Source of the DNA: Clostridiales bacterium UBA1770
GTDB taxonomy: Bacteria > Bacillota > Clostridia > Oscillospirales > CAG-272
Length of the DNA stretch: 13,967 nt
Direction of reading: 5' to 3'
NCBI GenBank assembly: GCA_002315325.1
Contig: DCGU01000091.1
Span: 42,313 to 56,279, forward strand
Within the stretch, counting starts at the first letter, position 1; every line of letters starts with the position of its first letter. Below, in pieces: positions 1 to 7,279 of this stretch. The notes under the pieces are model-generated. The model saw nothing but the letters and a program-made list of their open reading frames with translations, did no database searches and was not told the DNA's origin. The position numbers were made by a program, and so were the translations under genes.

Positions 1-720
1 GGGTATGCGGCCTGCTGCACCGACCGCGAAGGTGAACCGGTTGCACTGGAATTTGCGTCACGCGGATACGTTGCCTTTATGCTGCGGTATTCCGTGGGTG
101 AAAACAGGGCCATCTTCCCGCGCCCCATGATACAGGCATCCGCCGCCATGAAGTACATTCGCGACAACGCACAAAAGTATGGCGTTGACCCGGCACGCGT
201 TTACGTCACCGGCTTTTCCGCCGGCGGTCATTTGTGCGCCATGCTGGGAACCTGCTGGCACATGGATTTCTTCCGTGACGGTGCCGGAATCATCGGCGAA
301 GAAAACAAGCCGACGGGCATTATTCCCGTATACCCTGCCCTTTCCATGAAGGAAACCAAAACGTGGAACGTTTATTACAATTGCGTATTTGAAACGCTGC
401 CGCCGACGGAACAGCAGTTGCACGATTGGTCGGCGGAAAATTGGGTGGACAGCGAGCACACGGTCCCGACGTGTTTGATCCACACGTCGACCGACGAGCT
501 GGTCAGCTGTACCAATTCCCTCGTTTTTGCGCAAAGACTGTATGAACACAACGTCCCCGTGGACCTGCATATTATCAGCGTCGGTGCCCACGGATTTGCC
601 ACGGCAAACCGCCTGACCGACTGCGGCTTCCACGACCTGTGGGATCACCCCGAAGTTGCCCGCTGGCCGGAAATTGCCGACGATTGGATGAAACGGCGCA
701 ACAACCAAATTGAAAAATAA
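1..720 (+). CDS. Alpha/beta hydrolase (esterase-like), 5' truncated by window edge
   Basis: The reading frame is open from base 1 to a TAA at 718-720, immediately followed by a second TAA; 239 residues are visible. The serine-hydrolase elbow GFSAGGH places the nucleophile at visible residue Ser73, with Asp165 (TSTDE) and His197 (GAHGF) in the right order and spacing for the triad. Comparison with the full-length paralogue just downstream suggests that only about 40 N-terminal residues, including the oxyanion-loop PGGG motif, are missing. Families with this build (COG0657 / BD-FAE, acetyl-xylan-esterase-like) hydrolyse carboxyl esters, often acetyl groups on plant polysaccharides; the substrate here is unknown. 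No signal peptide can be judged because the start is missing. It is followed after 24 bases by its paralogue, so the two are probably co-transcribed from a promoter outside the window. Confidence 0.9.
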   Translation, partial: GYAACCTDREGEPVALEFASRGYVAFMLRYSVGENRAIFPRPMIQASAAMKYIRDNAQKYGVDPARVYVTGFSAGGHLCAMLGTCWHMDFFRDGAGIIGEENKPTGIIPVYPALSMKETKTWNVYYNCVFETLPPTEQQLHDWSAENWVDSEHTVPTCLIHTSTDELVSCTNSLVFAQRLYEHNVPVDLHIISVGAHGFATANRLTDCGFHDLWDHPEVARWPEIADDWMKRRNNQIEK

Positions 721-744
721 TAATCTATAGGAGGCATACTCACT

Positions 745-1566
745 ATGAAATATGAAAAAATCCCGCTGCATTACAAAGACAGCGAAGCTTATTTGGAATG
801 CTACGTTGCCGACGCCATCAACAACTGCGGTGTCCGTGACGCCATTCTCGTTATTCCCGGCGGCGGCTACAGCGGCGTTTGTGCCGACCGTGAGGGCGAA
901 CCGATTGCCCTATCCTTTCTGGCCAAAGGATTCCAGGCATTCGTTTTGCACTATTCCGTCGGGGAGAAGGCAGTGTTCCCGCGCCCGTTAATCGAAGCCT
1001 CCCTTGCCATGGCGTATATCCGCGACAATGCGGCAGCACTGAACGTTGACCCCGGCCGCGTTTTCGTGACCGGCTTTTCCGCCGGCGGCCATTTGTGCGC
1101 CGCGCTCGGCACCTGCTGGCACCTGAAGGAAGTATGGGAAGAAGCCGGTATCCCCTACGGCAAAAATAAACCGACCGGCATGATCCCGGTGTACGCCGTG
1201 ATTTCCACCCAAGTTGCAACACACCTGGGCAGTTTTTACAACATTCTCGGCACCGCCACACCGACCGACGAAGAACTCAAGCGCTGGTCGCTGGACCTGC
1301 GCGTGGATGAAAACACGGTGCCTGCCTGCATTATTCACACCTCAGCCGACCACGTCGTACCTGTTGCCAATGCGTTGGCGCTGGCAAAAGCAATGGTGGA
1401 GCACAATATCCAAATGGATTTGCATATTTGGTCCATCGGCGAACACGGCATTGCGCTGGCCAATAAAGTAACCTGGTGCGGCAATCCGATATGGGATCTG
1501 GCGGAGGCAGCACACTGGCCTGAAATAGTGTTTGACTGGTCAAAAAGAATTCCTTCTGTAAAATAA
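745..1566 (+). CDS. Alpha/beta hydrolase (esterase-like), full-length paralogue
   Basis: This 273-residue protein is a complete single-domain alpha/beta hydrolase. PGGGY at residues 38-42 is the oxyanion loop, GFSAGGH gives Ser112 as nucleophile, SADH gives Asp202, and GEHG gives His234. The start is fixed by GGAGG at 730-734, ten bases before ATG. There is no signal peptide, so it is expected in the cytoplasm, acting on imported oligosaccharide esters or similar small esters (inference). It aligns along its length with the upstream truncated gene, sharing blocks such as FSAGGHLCA and NKPTG, so the pair is a tandem duplication. The divergent middle (about residues 150-190) is where lid or substrate loops normally lie, which suggests different substrates. 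The family is broad (COG0657), so esterase is a family-level call only. A terminator follows at 1609-1681. Confidence 0.9.
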   Translation: MKYEKIPLHYKDSEAYLECYVADAINNCGVRDAILVIPGGGYSGVCADREGEPIALSFLAKGFQAFVLHYSVGEKAVFPRPLIEASLAMAYIRDNAAALNVDPGRVFVTGFSAGGHLCAALGTCWHLKEVWEEAGIPYGKNKPTGMIPVYAVISTQVATHLGSFYNILGTATPTDEELKRWSLDLRVDENTVPACIIHTSADHVVPVANALALAKAMVEHNIQMDLHIWSIGEHGIALANKVTWCGNPIWDLAEAAHWPEIVFDWSKRIPSVK

Positions 1567-1608
1567 TGCGCAGCCGTAAAAAAAGGCCGCATCGGAACCA
1601 AGGTTCCT

Positions 1609-1681
1609 ATCCCCGAAAAGCCCCTTGACGTACACACGAGTACGCCTGACGGAACTTTTCGGGGATTCCGCCTCTTTTTTT
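1609..1681 (+). terminator. Long-stem terminator after the hydrolase pair
   Basis: A perfect 12-bp inverted repeat, ATCCCCGAAAAG (1609-1620) and CTTTTCGGGGAT (1655-1666), encloses an inner CGTAC/GTACG hairpin (1629-1633 / 1640-1644) and is followed by seven T at 1675-1681. An A-run at 1578-1584 with imperfect complementarity to 1664-1681 could extend the stem outward and give termination in the other direction. A small side hairpin, GGAACC AA GGTTCC, sits at 1594-1607. The position right after the hydrolase stop supports terminator function. Confidence 0.75.
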
Positions 1682-1920
1682 CCTGTCTGCTAAAGATATT
1701 CAAAATAAAAGTTCAACCGTAAAAAAGTCTTTTGAGGGAACCGTTTTTCCCTGTTTGTTGAAGATATTCAGAATAAAAGTACAAACGTACAAAAGACTTT
1801 TGAAAGAAGCGCTTTTTCCCTGTCTGTTGAAGATATTTAGAATAACAGTACAAACGTACAAAAGTCTTTTGAAGGAACCGCTTTTTCCCTGTCTGTTGAA
1901 AACATTTAGAATAAAAGTAC
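1682..1920. repeat. Tandem repeat, about 3.5 copies of a 68-69 bp unit
   Basis: Units begin with CCTGT(C/T)TG at 1682, 1750, 1819 and 1888; the spacings are 68, 69 and 69 bases and the last copy stops at 1920. Copies 2 and 3 differ at about 6 of 69 positions. Each full unit carries an AT-rich core, an AAAAG(A/T)CTTTT palindrome and an ending close to CGCTTTTTC; copies 2 and 3 also contain GTAC AAAC GTAC. The 69-base period is a multiple of three, so both strands stay open over the repeat, but no frame has a convincing ribosome binding site and the minus-strand frame would start inside the adjacent terminator. I read it as non-coding spacer DNA between convergent genes. Apart from the flanking terminators, nothing else is seen in the gap 1567-1975. 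Confidence 0.9.
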
Positions 1921-1926
1921 GTAGTA

Positions 1927-1969
1927 AAAACCGGCGTTGCAAAGAAGAAGTCTTTGCAACGCCGGTTTT
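1927..1969. terminator. Bidirectional terminator between convergent units
   Basis: A perfect 19-bp stem (1927-1945 with 1951-1969) with loop AGAAG (1946-1950) has an A-tract on its left and a T-tract on its right, so it can terminate in both directions. It lies seven bases beyond the stop codon of the minus-strand beta-propeller gene ending at 1976 and is therefore mainly that operon's terminator. Confidence 0.9.
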
Positions 1970-1975
1970 GTTTGT

Positions 1976-3169
1976 TTATTTGTTCAGGACGGCGAGTTTG
2001 CGGACGACTTCATCCTCCAGGTCAACGAAGGAGGAGTAGTCGACGCCGTGGTCGTTCAGGCCGCGGGAAATGAAGCGGTCCTCACCTGTTTGCATATCGT
2101 GCCAATGAATTTCGGACACGCTGCCGAAGCGGTAGGAGGTATAGAGCAGCTGATTGCCGTCTTTTGACAGTGACGCACGGAAGTCCCATTTGCCCTCTTC
2201 CCGTTCGGTAATCGGCTCCACGGAGCCGTCCTCGGGACTCAGCAATACCAATTGGCAGGAACCCTTGCCGACTGTGGGGTCGGAAATCCATTCCTCGTGG
2301 TTTCGCTGTGTGGGGTCGAAATAGGCATCGTGCTGCGCGCCCTCGCTCAATTGCGAGTGAATGATGCGGCCGTCTGCAGCGAAGATGACGCAGTTAGAAC
2401 CGCCGCAGCGATAATCTTTGAGGCCGAAACTCGTAGCGAAATACTGCTCACGGTGAGACGTCAAGCGTCTGAAATCACTGCCGTCGGGACGCATAATCGC
2501 CACATCGGCCTTCATATGGCCGGGGTCGCCCAGCGGCGGCTGACAATCCTGGAACGTCAAATATTGACCGTCGCGGGACCACGCCGGATTGAAGCAGAGA
2601 TGACCCGGTTCACTGTGCAGCATACGTTGGTTGGTGCCGTCGACGTTCATAACGTTGATCGCATACTCCCCGCACGGATTGTATTTGTCGTCGTGTCCTG
2701 CGCAATGATAGGATATATACTTGCCGTCGGGACTGAAATTGAAACAGTACGGGTAGGCAGACGAGGACCAAATCTTCTGCATATCTCGCCCGGATTCATC
2801 CACGATGAACAGTTTCGTCTTACCGTCCTCGGTGTTGGATGCGGAAACAAAATAGTATCCGTTCTGCATGGGACAAACGGCACAAATCTGCACGGCAGAG
2901 CGATCCCACGCCGTAAATATTTCGGTCTCATCGCCGGTCAAAATATCCATTTTATAATAGTGCGGGCGCAATTTGCGTGCCAAATCATCCCGCAAAGTAT
3001 AGCATCCCCAACGCTTTATCAAGGCAGTGCGTCCGTCCTCATAAAAGCCGCATACGTCGAGGCGGTCACCCGTTGGATTGGAAATAATCGGCACCTGTTC
3101 CCCGCTTTGCAGATTGTAAAAAACGGCACCGCCCTCAATATTCGCGTAGCGAATCCATTGTCCTGCCAT
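1976..3169 (-). CDS. PD40/TolB-like beta-propeller protein, downstream copy
   Basis: This 397-residue protein contains repeated PD40-type blades: FSPDGKYISYH (about residues 145-155), WSRDGQYLTF (197-206), MRPDGSDFRRLT (226-237) and LSKDGNQLLYT (334-344). These are the hallmark of TolB/WD40-like propellers. It has no signal peptide or membrane segment, so unlike TolB it should be cytoplasmic. Conserved histidine-rich stretches (YHCAGHDD, PGHMKAD, GAQHDAY) could bind metal or substrate. Oligogalacturonate lyases (PL22) are related propellers, but their characteristic N-terminal region is not recognisable here, so I do not assign that activity. The start is supported by AGAGG about seven bases upstream (minus strand). 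It lies 26 bases downstream of its paralogue and is almost certainly in the same transcript. Its role in sugar metabolism is inferred only from its neighbours. Confidence 0.85.
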   Translation of the reverse strand: MAGQWIRYANIEGGAVFYNLQSGEQVPIISNPTGDRLDVCGFYEDGRTALIKRWGCYTLRDDLARKLRPHYYKMDILTGDETEIFTAWDRSAVQICAVCPMQNGYYFVSASNTEDGKTKLFIVDESGRDMQKIWSSSAYPYCFNFSPDGKYISYHCAGHDDKYNPCGEYAINVMNVDGTNQRMLHSEPGHLCFNPAWSRDGQYLTFQDCQPPLGDPGHMKADVAIMRPDGSDFRRLTSHREQYFATSFGLKDYRCGGSNCVIFAADGRIIHSQLSEGAQHDAYFDPTQRNHEEWISDPTVGKGSCQLVLLSPEDGSVEPITEREEGKWDFRASLSKDGNQLLYTSYRFGSVSEIHWHDMQTGEDRFISRGLNDHGVDYSSFVDLEDEVVRKLAVLNK

Positions 3170-3195
3170 AGTAACCTCTTCTATTTGTCAATATT

Positions 3196-4386
3196 TTATT
3201 TATTAATGATTGCAATTTTGCGTACGATTTCGTCCGGCAAATTGACGAAGTACGGGTGGTCGACGCCGTGGTCATTCAGGCCGCGGGAAATGAAGCGGTC
3301 CTCACCGGTTTGCATATCGTGCCAGTGAATTTCGGACACGCTGCCGAAACGGTAGGTGGTATAGAGAAGCTGACTGCCGTCTTTTGACAGTGATGCACGG
3401 AAGTCCCATTTTCCCTCTTCCCGTTCGGTAATCGGCTCCACGGAGCCGTCCGCAGGGTTGAGCAAAACCAGGGGGCATGAGCCCTTGCCGACCTTCGGGT
3501 CGTAGGTCCACTCCTCGTGGTCGCGTTTTTCCGGATCGAAATAAGCGTCGTGCTGCGCACCCTCGCTCATTTGCGAGTGGATGATGCGGCCGTCCGCAGC
3601 AAAAATGACGCAGTTGGAACCGCCACTGCGATAATCCTTGAGTCCGAAACTCGTGGCGAAGTACTGCTCGCGATGCGAAGTCAAGCGCTTGAAATCGCTG
3701 CCGTCGGGACGCATAATCGCCACGTCGGCTTTCATATGGCCGGGGTCACCCAGCGGCGGCTGACAATCCTGGAAGGCGAGATATTGCCCATCACGCGACC
3801 ACGTCGGATTGAAGCAGAGATGCCCCGCCTCGCTGTGCAGCATGCGCTGGTTGGTGCCGTCGATATTCATAACGTTAATGGCATAGTGCCCGCACGGATT
3901 ATATACGTCGTCGTGTCCGGCACAATGATAGGAAATATACTTACCGTCAGGGCTGAAATTAAAGCCGTACGGATACGCCTTCGACGACCAAATTTCCTGT
4001 TTGTCACGGCCTGTTTCATCCACGATAAAGATTTGTGTGCCGCCCTTTTCGGTATTGGAGGCAGAGATAAAGAAGTACCCGTTCGGCAAGAAGCATACGT
4101 TACACAACTGCACGTCGCTGCGGTCCCACGCCGTAAAGAGTTCGGTCTCCTCACCGGTCAGGAGATCCGTTTTGTAATACCGCGGACGCAATTTGCGTGC
4201 CAAATTGTCCCGCAAATTATAATTCATTCTGGTCACAACGCAGGTGTGCCCATCCGGGTAAAAAGCACCCACACCCACGCGCTCGCCCTCTGCCTTGGAA
4301 TAAATCGGCACCGTTTCACCGCTTTGCAAATTGTAAAAGACGTCGCCGCCTTCAATGTTATAATAACGAATCCATTGTTCGGCCAT
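3196..4386 (-). CDS. PD40/TolB-like beta-propeller protein, upstream copy
   Basis: This 396-residue protein is a paralogue of the next gene in the transcript, identical at well over 70% of positions by eye. It shows the same PD40 blades (FSPDGKYISYH, WSRDGQYLAF, MRPDGSDFKRLT, LSKDGSQLLYT) and the same His-rich blocks. Divergence is concentrated in about residues 28-135, while the C-terminal two-thirds are nearly identical. No signal peptide or transmembrane helix is seen. GGAGGT lies about seven bases before the start, and a promoter with an extended -10 is found at 4455-4483. It is the first gene of a two-gene unit ending at the terminator at 1927-1969. The biochemical function is unknown: PD40 propellers may be enzymes (as in PL22) or binding scaffolds. 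Confidence 0.85.
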   Translation of the reverse strand: MAEQWIRYYNIEGGDVFYNLQSGETVPIYSKAEGERVGVGAFYPDGHTCVVTRMNYNLRDNLARKLRPRYYKTDLLTGEETELFTAWDRSDVQLCNVCFLPNGYFFISASNTEKGGTQIFIVDETGRDKQEIWSSKAYPYGFNFSPDGKYISYHCAGHDDVYNPCGHYAINVMNIDGTNQRMLHSEAGHLCFNPTWSRDGQYLAFQDCQPPLGDPGHMKADVAIMRPDGSDFKRLTSHREQYFATSFGLKDYRSGGSNCVIFAADGRIIHSQMSEGAQHDAYFDPEKRDHEEWTYDPKVGKGSCPLVLLNPADGSVEPITEREEGKWDFRASLSKDGSQLLYTTYRFGSVSEIHWHDMQTGEDRFISRGLNDHGVDHPYFVNLPDEIVRKIAIINK

Positions 4387-4420
4387 AAATACCTCCGCTG
4401 ATTAAATAAAATGTAGTAGG

Positions 4421-4441
4421 GGACGTCCGCATATACTATGC
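4421..4441. promoter_or_regulatory. Possible operator: adjacent small palindromes
   Basis: GGACGTCC (4421-4428) is a perfect 8-bp palindrome, immediately followed by GCATA TAC TATGC (4429-4441). They lie just downstream of the predicted start point (about 4448) of the beta-propeller transcript, where a repressor could act. There is no regulator gene in the window to pair with it, and short palindromes are common by chance. Confidence 0.25.
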
Positions 4442-4454
4442 AAACCGCAAAAAC

Positions 4455-4483
4455 AGTATACCATAATGATAGAACGAATGCAA
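4455..4483 (-). promoter_or_regulatory. Sigma-A-type promoter for the beta-propeller operon
   Basis: Read on the minus strand: -35 TTGCAT (4478-4483), a 17-base spacer, and -10 TATACT (4455-4460) preceded by TGG, i.e. an extended -10. The predicted transcript would start near 4448, about 60 bases before the ATG at 4386. Confidence 0.75.
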
Positions 4484-4492
4484 TAAAAAATA

Positions 4493-4521
4493 TTGAGATA
4501 TATACCGTTTTTTGTTATAAT
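4493..4521 (+). promoter_or_regulatory. Sigma-A-type promoter for the epimerase gene
   Basis: -35 TTGAGA (4493-4498), a 17-base spacer, and a consensus -10 TATAAT (4516-4521). Transcription should start near 4528, leaving a leader of about 35 bases with AAAGGAG at 4551-4557. Its -35 lies nine bases from the -35 of the opposing promoter. Confidence 0.85.
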
Positions 4522-4562
4522 AAAAAAGCAAAAATACGGCCCGATTTGGAAAAGGAGAACGT

Positions 4563-5414
4563 ATGTTAGGTATCGGTTTATCCGTCAACTTTGACAGAAT
4601 TTCAAAAGAGTATTTTTCCGCCGCGCGCAATGCGGGCATTGATTACATTGAAATCAGCGTAAACCAACAGGAATACGATTATATCGATTATGACGCCATT
4701 CAACGTTTTGCCGCCGCAACCGGGATGAAACTGTGGTCGTATCATCTGCAGTTTATGCCGTTTGAACAAGTGGACGTTTCCGCGCCCGATGAAAATCTGC
4801 GGCTGCAATCCGTTGCACGCCTGGGGGAACAGATGCGCAAAGCTGCTGCCATCGGCATTGACAAGTTCGTCATTCACCCCAGCGGCGAGCCGATTGAAGA
4901 GGACGAACGTGCCAAACATATGGCACAAGCCCAAAAAAGTTTAGCGGCACTGGCCGCCGCGGCTGACGCCCTGGGCGGCGTCCTTTGCGTGGAGGATCTT
5001 CCCCGCTCCTGTTTGGGACGGGATTCAAGCGACGTTCTGCAGCTGCTTGAAGCCGACAGCCGCCTGCGCGTTTGCTTTGACACCAACCATTTGCTGACGG
5101 AAAACCCGGTGGATTTCTGCCGCGCCATGGGCGACAAAATCGCCACCGTGCATATTTCCGACTACGATAATATCAACGAGCGCCATTGGTTATGCGGTGA
5201 AGGCTGCATAGACTGGCGTGCCCTGTACGACGAATTAAGCAAACGATACAACGGTGTCTGGACGTACGAAATCGGCGCCCAATGCCCCTCGACCCTTTTC
5301 CGCGACAGAGACCTGGAACCGGGCGATTACGTCAAAAATGCCAAAGAGGTATTTGCCGGGCAAAAACCGACAAGATTTTCCACCCCCAAGCCAAATCTCG
5401 GCATGTGGGAATAA
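4563..5414 (+). CDS. Sugar phosphate isomerase/epimerase-like TIM barrel
   Basis: This 283-residue protein matches the xylose-isomerase-like TIM-barrel superfamily (PF01261), whose members isomerise or epimerise sugars or act on inositol-type substrates using a divalent metal. Likely metal and catalytic residues appear in the usual order: His105 (IHPSG), Glu144 (CVEDLP), Asp173 and His176 (CFDTNHL), His197 and Asp200 (VHISDYD) and Glu236 (YEIG). There is no signal peptide, so it is cytoplasmic. The start is fixed by AAAGGAG six bases upstream and by a strong promoter. It is monocistronic, with a terminator directly after it, and divergent from the beta-propeller operon. The substrate cannot be read from the sequence; keto-sugar or sugar-acid epimerisation would fit the neighbouring dehydrogenase and hydrolase genes. 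Confidence 0.88.
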   Translation: MLGIGLSVNFDRISKEYFSAARNAGIDYIEISVNQQEYDYIDYDAIQRFAAATGMKLWSYHLQFMPFEQVDVSAPDENLRLQSVARLGEQMRKAAAIGIDKFVIHPSGEPIEEDERAKHMAQAQKSLAALAAAADALGGVLCVEDLPRSCLGRDSSDVLQLLEADSRLRVCFDTNHLLTENPVDFCRAMGDKIATVHISDYDNINERHWLCGEGCIDWRALYDELSKRYNGVWTYEIGAQCPSTLFRDRDLEPGDYVKNAKEVFAGQKPTRFSTPKPNLGMWE

Positions 5415-5424
5415 AACAGCATAG

Positions 5425-5470
5425 AAAACGGCAGGAATGCGTTCGCATCGAACGCTTTCCTGCCGTTTTT
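5425..5470. terminator. Terminator between convergent epimerase and PHP-operon genes
   Basis: A long stem pairs 5425-5445 with 5449-5469 (core CGGCAGGAA...TTCCTGCCG plus GCGTTCG/CGAACGC, with one T-T mismatch) around loop CAT, ending in a T-run at 5465-5470 on the plus strand and an AAAA on the other side. It probably serves both the epimerase gene and the operon ending at 5484. Confidence 0.9.
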
Positions 5471-5483
5471 TGATGGTAATGAT

Positions 5484-6908
5484 TTAGTTCATTTCAAAGT
5501 ATTTATTGAGCAGTTTGGGTACGCCGCCCTTGAGTGCCAGCAGCACACGCTCGGCGTCGCTGTCCCCATTGACAAATTCCTTGAGATAATACCCCTCGCA
5601 CTTGGTGACAAGGTCGTGCAGCGGGAAATACTCTTCCAAGAGGAACGTGCCGAATTTCACCCAGCGGAAATCGCCGACCAAACGGAGTTCCGGGCTGATG
5701 GAGTCAACGGCCACGGAATATTTATCCAAAATGGAGGCACACAAATCTGCCGTCGTGTTGGCGGGAGAGAAGACGAGGGTGGAACAAATCAGCGCATTGC
5801 GGTTGTACTCGGTGGAGCCGTGGCTGTCGGTGGAACCGACGACGGGATACTCGATGCCCTGCGCCTTTTGCTCGTAGTAGAAGGCCGTTTGGAAACCGTT
5901 GTGCTGATAATAGCTTTCGCCGCCCAACACTTCGAATACGTCGAAGGGATGGTTTTTATAAAAGAACTTCAAATAGGTTTCGGACAGCTGCATCGTGGAG
6001 CACAGCCAGTACGGATGCGGGAAAATGCCGATACCGCCGGCCTTTTTCTGCTGCTCGTGAATCCACTCGGCTGCCGCGAAGCTGACACGTTCGGATTCCA
6101 GTGCCAGCGGCACTTTCTTGGCGTTTTCGTGGATGATGGCCAAATATTCTTCCTTTGTAATAGGAGCGGGCGCATTACCGTCGAGACTGCGGTACTTAAT
6201 ATCATCGCCGGGTTCCTGGTTACAGTTGGGGGTTACCAAGGCGTTGATACTGAAGCGGCCGCCGAAGTTGACGTAATGCACGTCGTTCTCCGGCAAATGT
6301 ACTTCCTCGCCGGGGACGACCAAAAAATCGGTCAGGTCGGAGGTCTCGTGCCCGCCGTTATCCACGATGCGCAATTTTTCACGCGTTTCCAAGGAAGGAT
6401 AGTAACGGCGATGGTCGGAGATGACGGTAAAATCGTAACCGTGACCGCGGTAGTTGGCGGCAACGACAAACGGAGATTCGTGACCGTCGGAGCGGCAGGT
6501 GTGCATATGCAGGTCGCCGCGGAAAGGATAGCGCCCCTTCATATCGTGGTTCAATGCGTAGACACGCATATCGGTGAAGCGTTCAAGGGAGCCGTCCTCA
6601 CGGGTGCGGTGCACCTGGACCAAATACATTTGCTCACGTGCGAAGTCTGCCGTAATATGCAGGCAGCCGTCTTGTGACGGTTTGACCTTGAACGTTTGAC
6701 AGCCGTTGGAACCGGGATAACGGTTTTCCTCGGCCACTTCCGCTTCTTTCACCATAACGACGTATTCCACGTCGGGATTGAAAGCGACGTGCATGCCGAG
6801 GGGCTTGTAGGTCAGCGTGTGACGACCGGTCAAAAACACCTTCGGATAAATATCATATTCATAAAGCGCGCGCTTCATGGCATAATTGGCAACAGGAACG
6901 ATTCCCAT
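5484..6908 (-). CDS. PHP-domain metal-dependent hydrolase with N-terminal beta-rich domain
   Basis: This 474-residue protein has a PHP (polymerase and histidinol phosphatase) domain from about residue 128 to 400. Metal ligands are visible in family order: DLHMHT (His134, His136), SDHRR (Asp165, His166), PGEEVH (Glu201), FPHPYW (His298) and STDSHGS (Asp361, His363). PHP enzymes hydrolyse phosphoesters with a multinuclear metal centre (COG0613 and relatives). The first 125 residues contain none of these motifs and appear beta-rich, possibly a binding domain. No signal peptide is seen. AAAGGA precedes the start. It is the last gene of a three-gene transcript, 37 bases after a free STAS-domain gene, so it may be an output or target of STAS signalling (inference). 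The substrate is unknown. Confidence 0.85.
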   Translation of the reverse strand: MGIVPVANYAMKRALYEYDIYPKVFLTGRHTLTYKPLGMHVAFNPDVEYVVMVKEAEVAEENRYPGSNGCQTFKVKPSQDGCLHITADFAREQMYLVQVHRTREDGSLERFTDMRVYALNHDMKGRYPFRGDLHMHTCRSDGHESPFVVAANYRGHGYDFTVISDHRRYYPSLETREKLRIVDNGGHETSDLTDFLVVPGEEVHLPENDVHYVNFGGRFSINALVTPNCNQEPGDDIKYRSLDGNAPAPITKEEYLAIIHENAKKVPLALESERVSFAAAEWIHEQQKKAGGIGIFPHPYWLCSTMQLSETYLKFFYKNHPFDVFEVLGGESYYQHNGFQTAFYYEQKAQGIEYPVVGSTDSHGSTEYNRNALICSTLVFSPANTTADLCASILDKYSVAVDSISPELRLVGDFRWVKFGTFLLEEYFPLHDLVTKCEGYYLKEFVNGDSDAERVLLALKGGVPKLLNKYFEMN

Positions 6909-6945
6909 GGCAATAGTCCTTTCAAATCAAAAATAAGCAGACGGC

Positions 6946-7245
6946 TTATTTAATCGTTAAAATATCGGAAAAGCCGGTGATTTCGAACACTTCCATCACG
7001 TTGGCATTGACACCGGTGAGCGTCAACGAACCCTTTTGCGACATCGTTTTCTGCGTATTGAGCAGTACGCGAAGGCCGGCAGAGGAAACGTATTCCAAAC
7101 CGGTGAAATCAAACGTCAGGTCGGTGACGGCAGGATCCATTTTAGAAAGAACTGCTTCCAGTTCGGGAGAGGTGGTGGTATCCAAACGGCCGGACACTTC
7201 CAGCGTCAGCTGTGCGCCGTTTTGTTTTGCTTCTACGTTCAACAT
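6946..7245 (-). CDS. Stand-alone STAS-domain protein (anti-sigma factor antagonist-like)
   Basis: This 99-residue protein is a single STAS domain, the usual length for SpoIIAA/RsbV-type anti-anti-sigma factors. The signature block around residues 45-60 (DFTGLEYVSSAGLRVLL) contains Ser54-Ser55 at the position phosphorylated in SpoIIAA/RsbV, so a phosphorylation switch is plausible. The C-terminal EVFEITGF motif is shared with the STAS domain of the upstream gene (DIFEMTGF), suggesting a common ancestor. GAGGT lies about ten bases before the start. In known systems the partner kinase is a GHKL ATPase (SpoIIAB or RsbW); none is encoded in this window, and the upstream gene instead carries an APH-type kinase domain. 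It is the middle gene of a three-gene operon. The target could be an anti-sigma factor elsewhere or the neighbouring proteins. Confidence 0.9.
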   Translation of the reverse strand: MLNVEAKQNGAQLTLEVSGRLDTTTSPELEAVLSKMDPAVTDLTFDFTGLEYVSSAGLRVLLNTQKTMSQKGSLTLTGVNANVMEVFEITGFSDILTIK

Positions 7246-7279
7246 TTCACTTTACCTCATTTCAATAGTTTCATTCGTA

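Noticed and set aside
1682..1920. CRISPR array.
   Set aside because: Units are contiguous with no unique spacers, and no cas genes are present.
1682..1942. Minus-strand frame with a 23-residue repeat (LNIFNRQGKS units) over the tandem repeat.
   Set aside because: It begins inside the terminator stem with no ribosome binding site; the repeat peptide follows automatically from the 69-base period.
2252..3328. Long plus-strand open frame (358 codons) opposite the beta-propeller gene, with a similar one at 3517-4401.
   Set aside because: Both are mirror frames of strongly supported PD40 genes, lack ribosome binding sites and show no domain motifs.
4438..4456. CcpA cre-like site near the beta-propeller promoter (ATGCAAACCGCAAAAACA).
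   Set aside because: It needs an extra base in the core and matches the consensus poorly.
5616..6677. 353-codon plus-strand frame opposite the PHP gene, and comparable antisense frames at 7601-8473, 10044-10859 and 12553-13437.
   Set aside because: They are antisense shadows of genes with intact catalytic motifs; none has a plausible start context.
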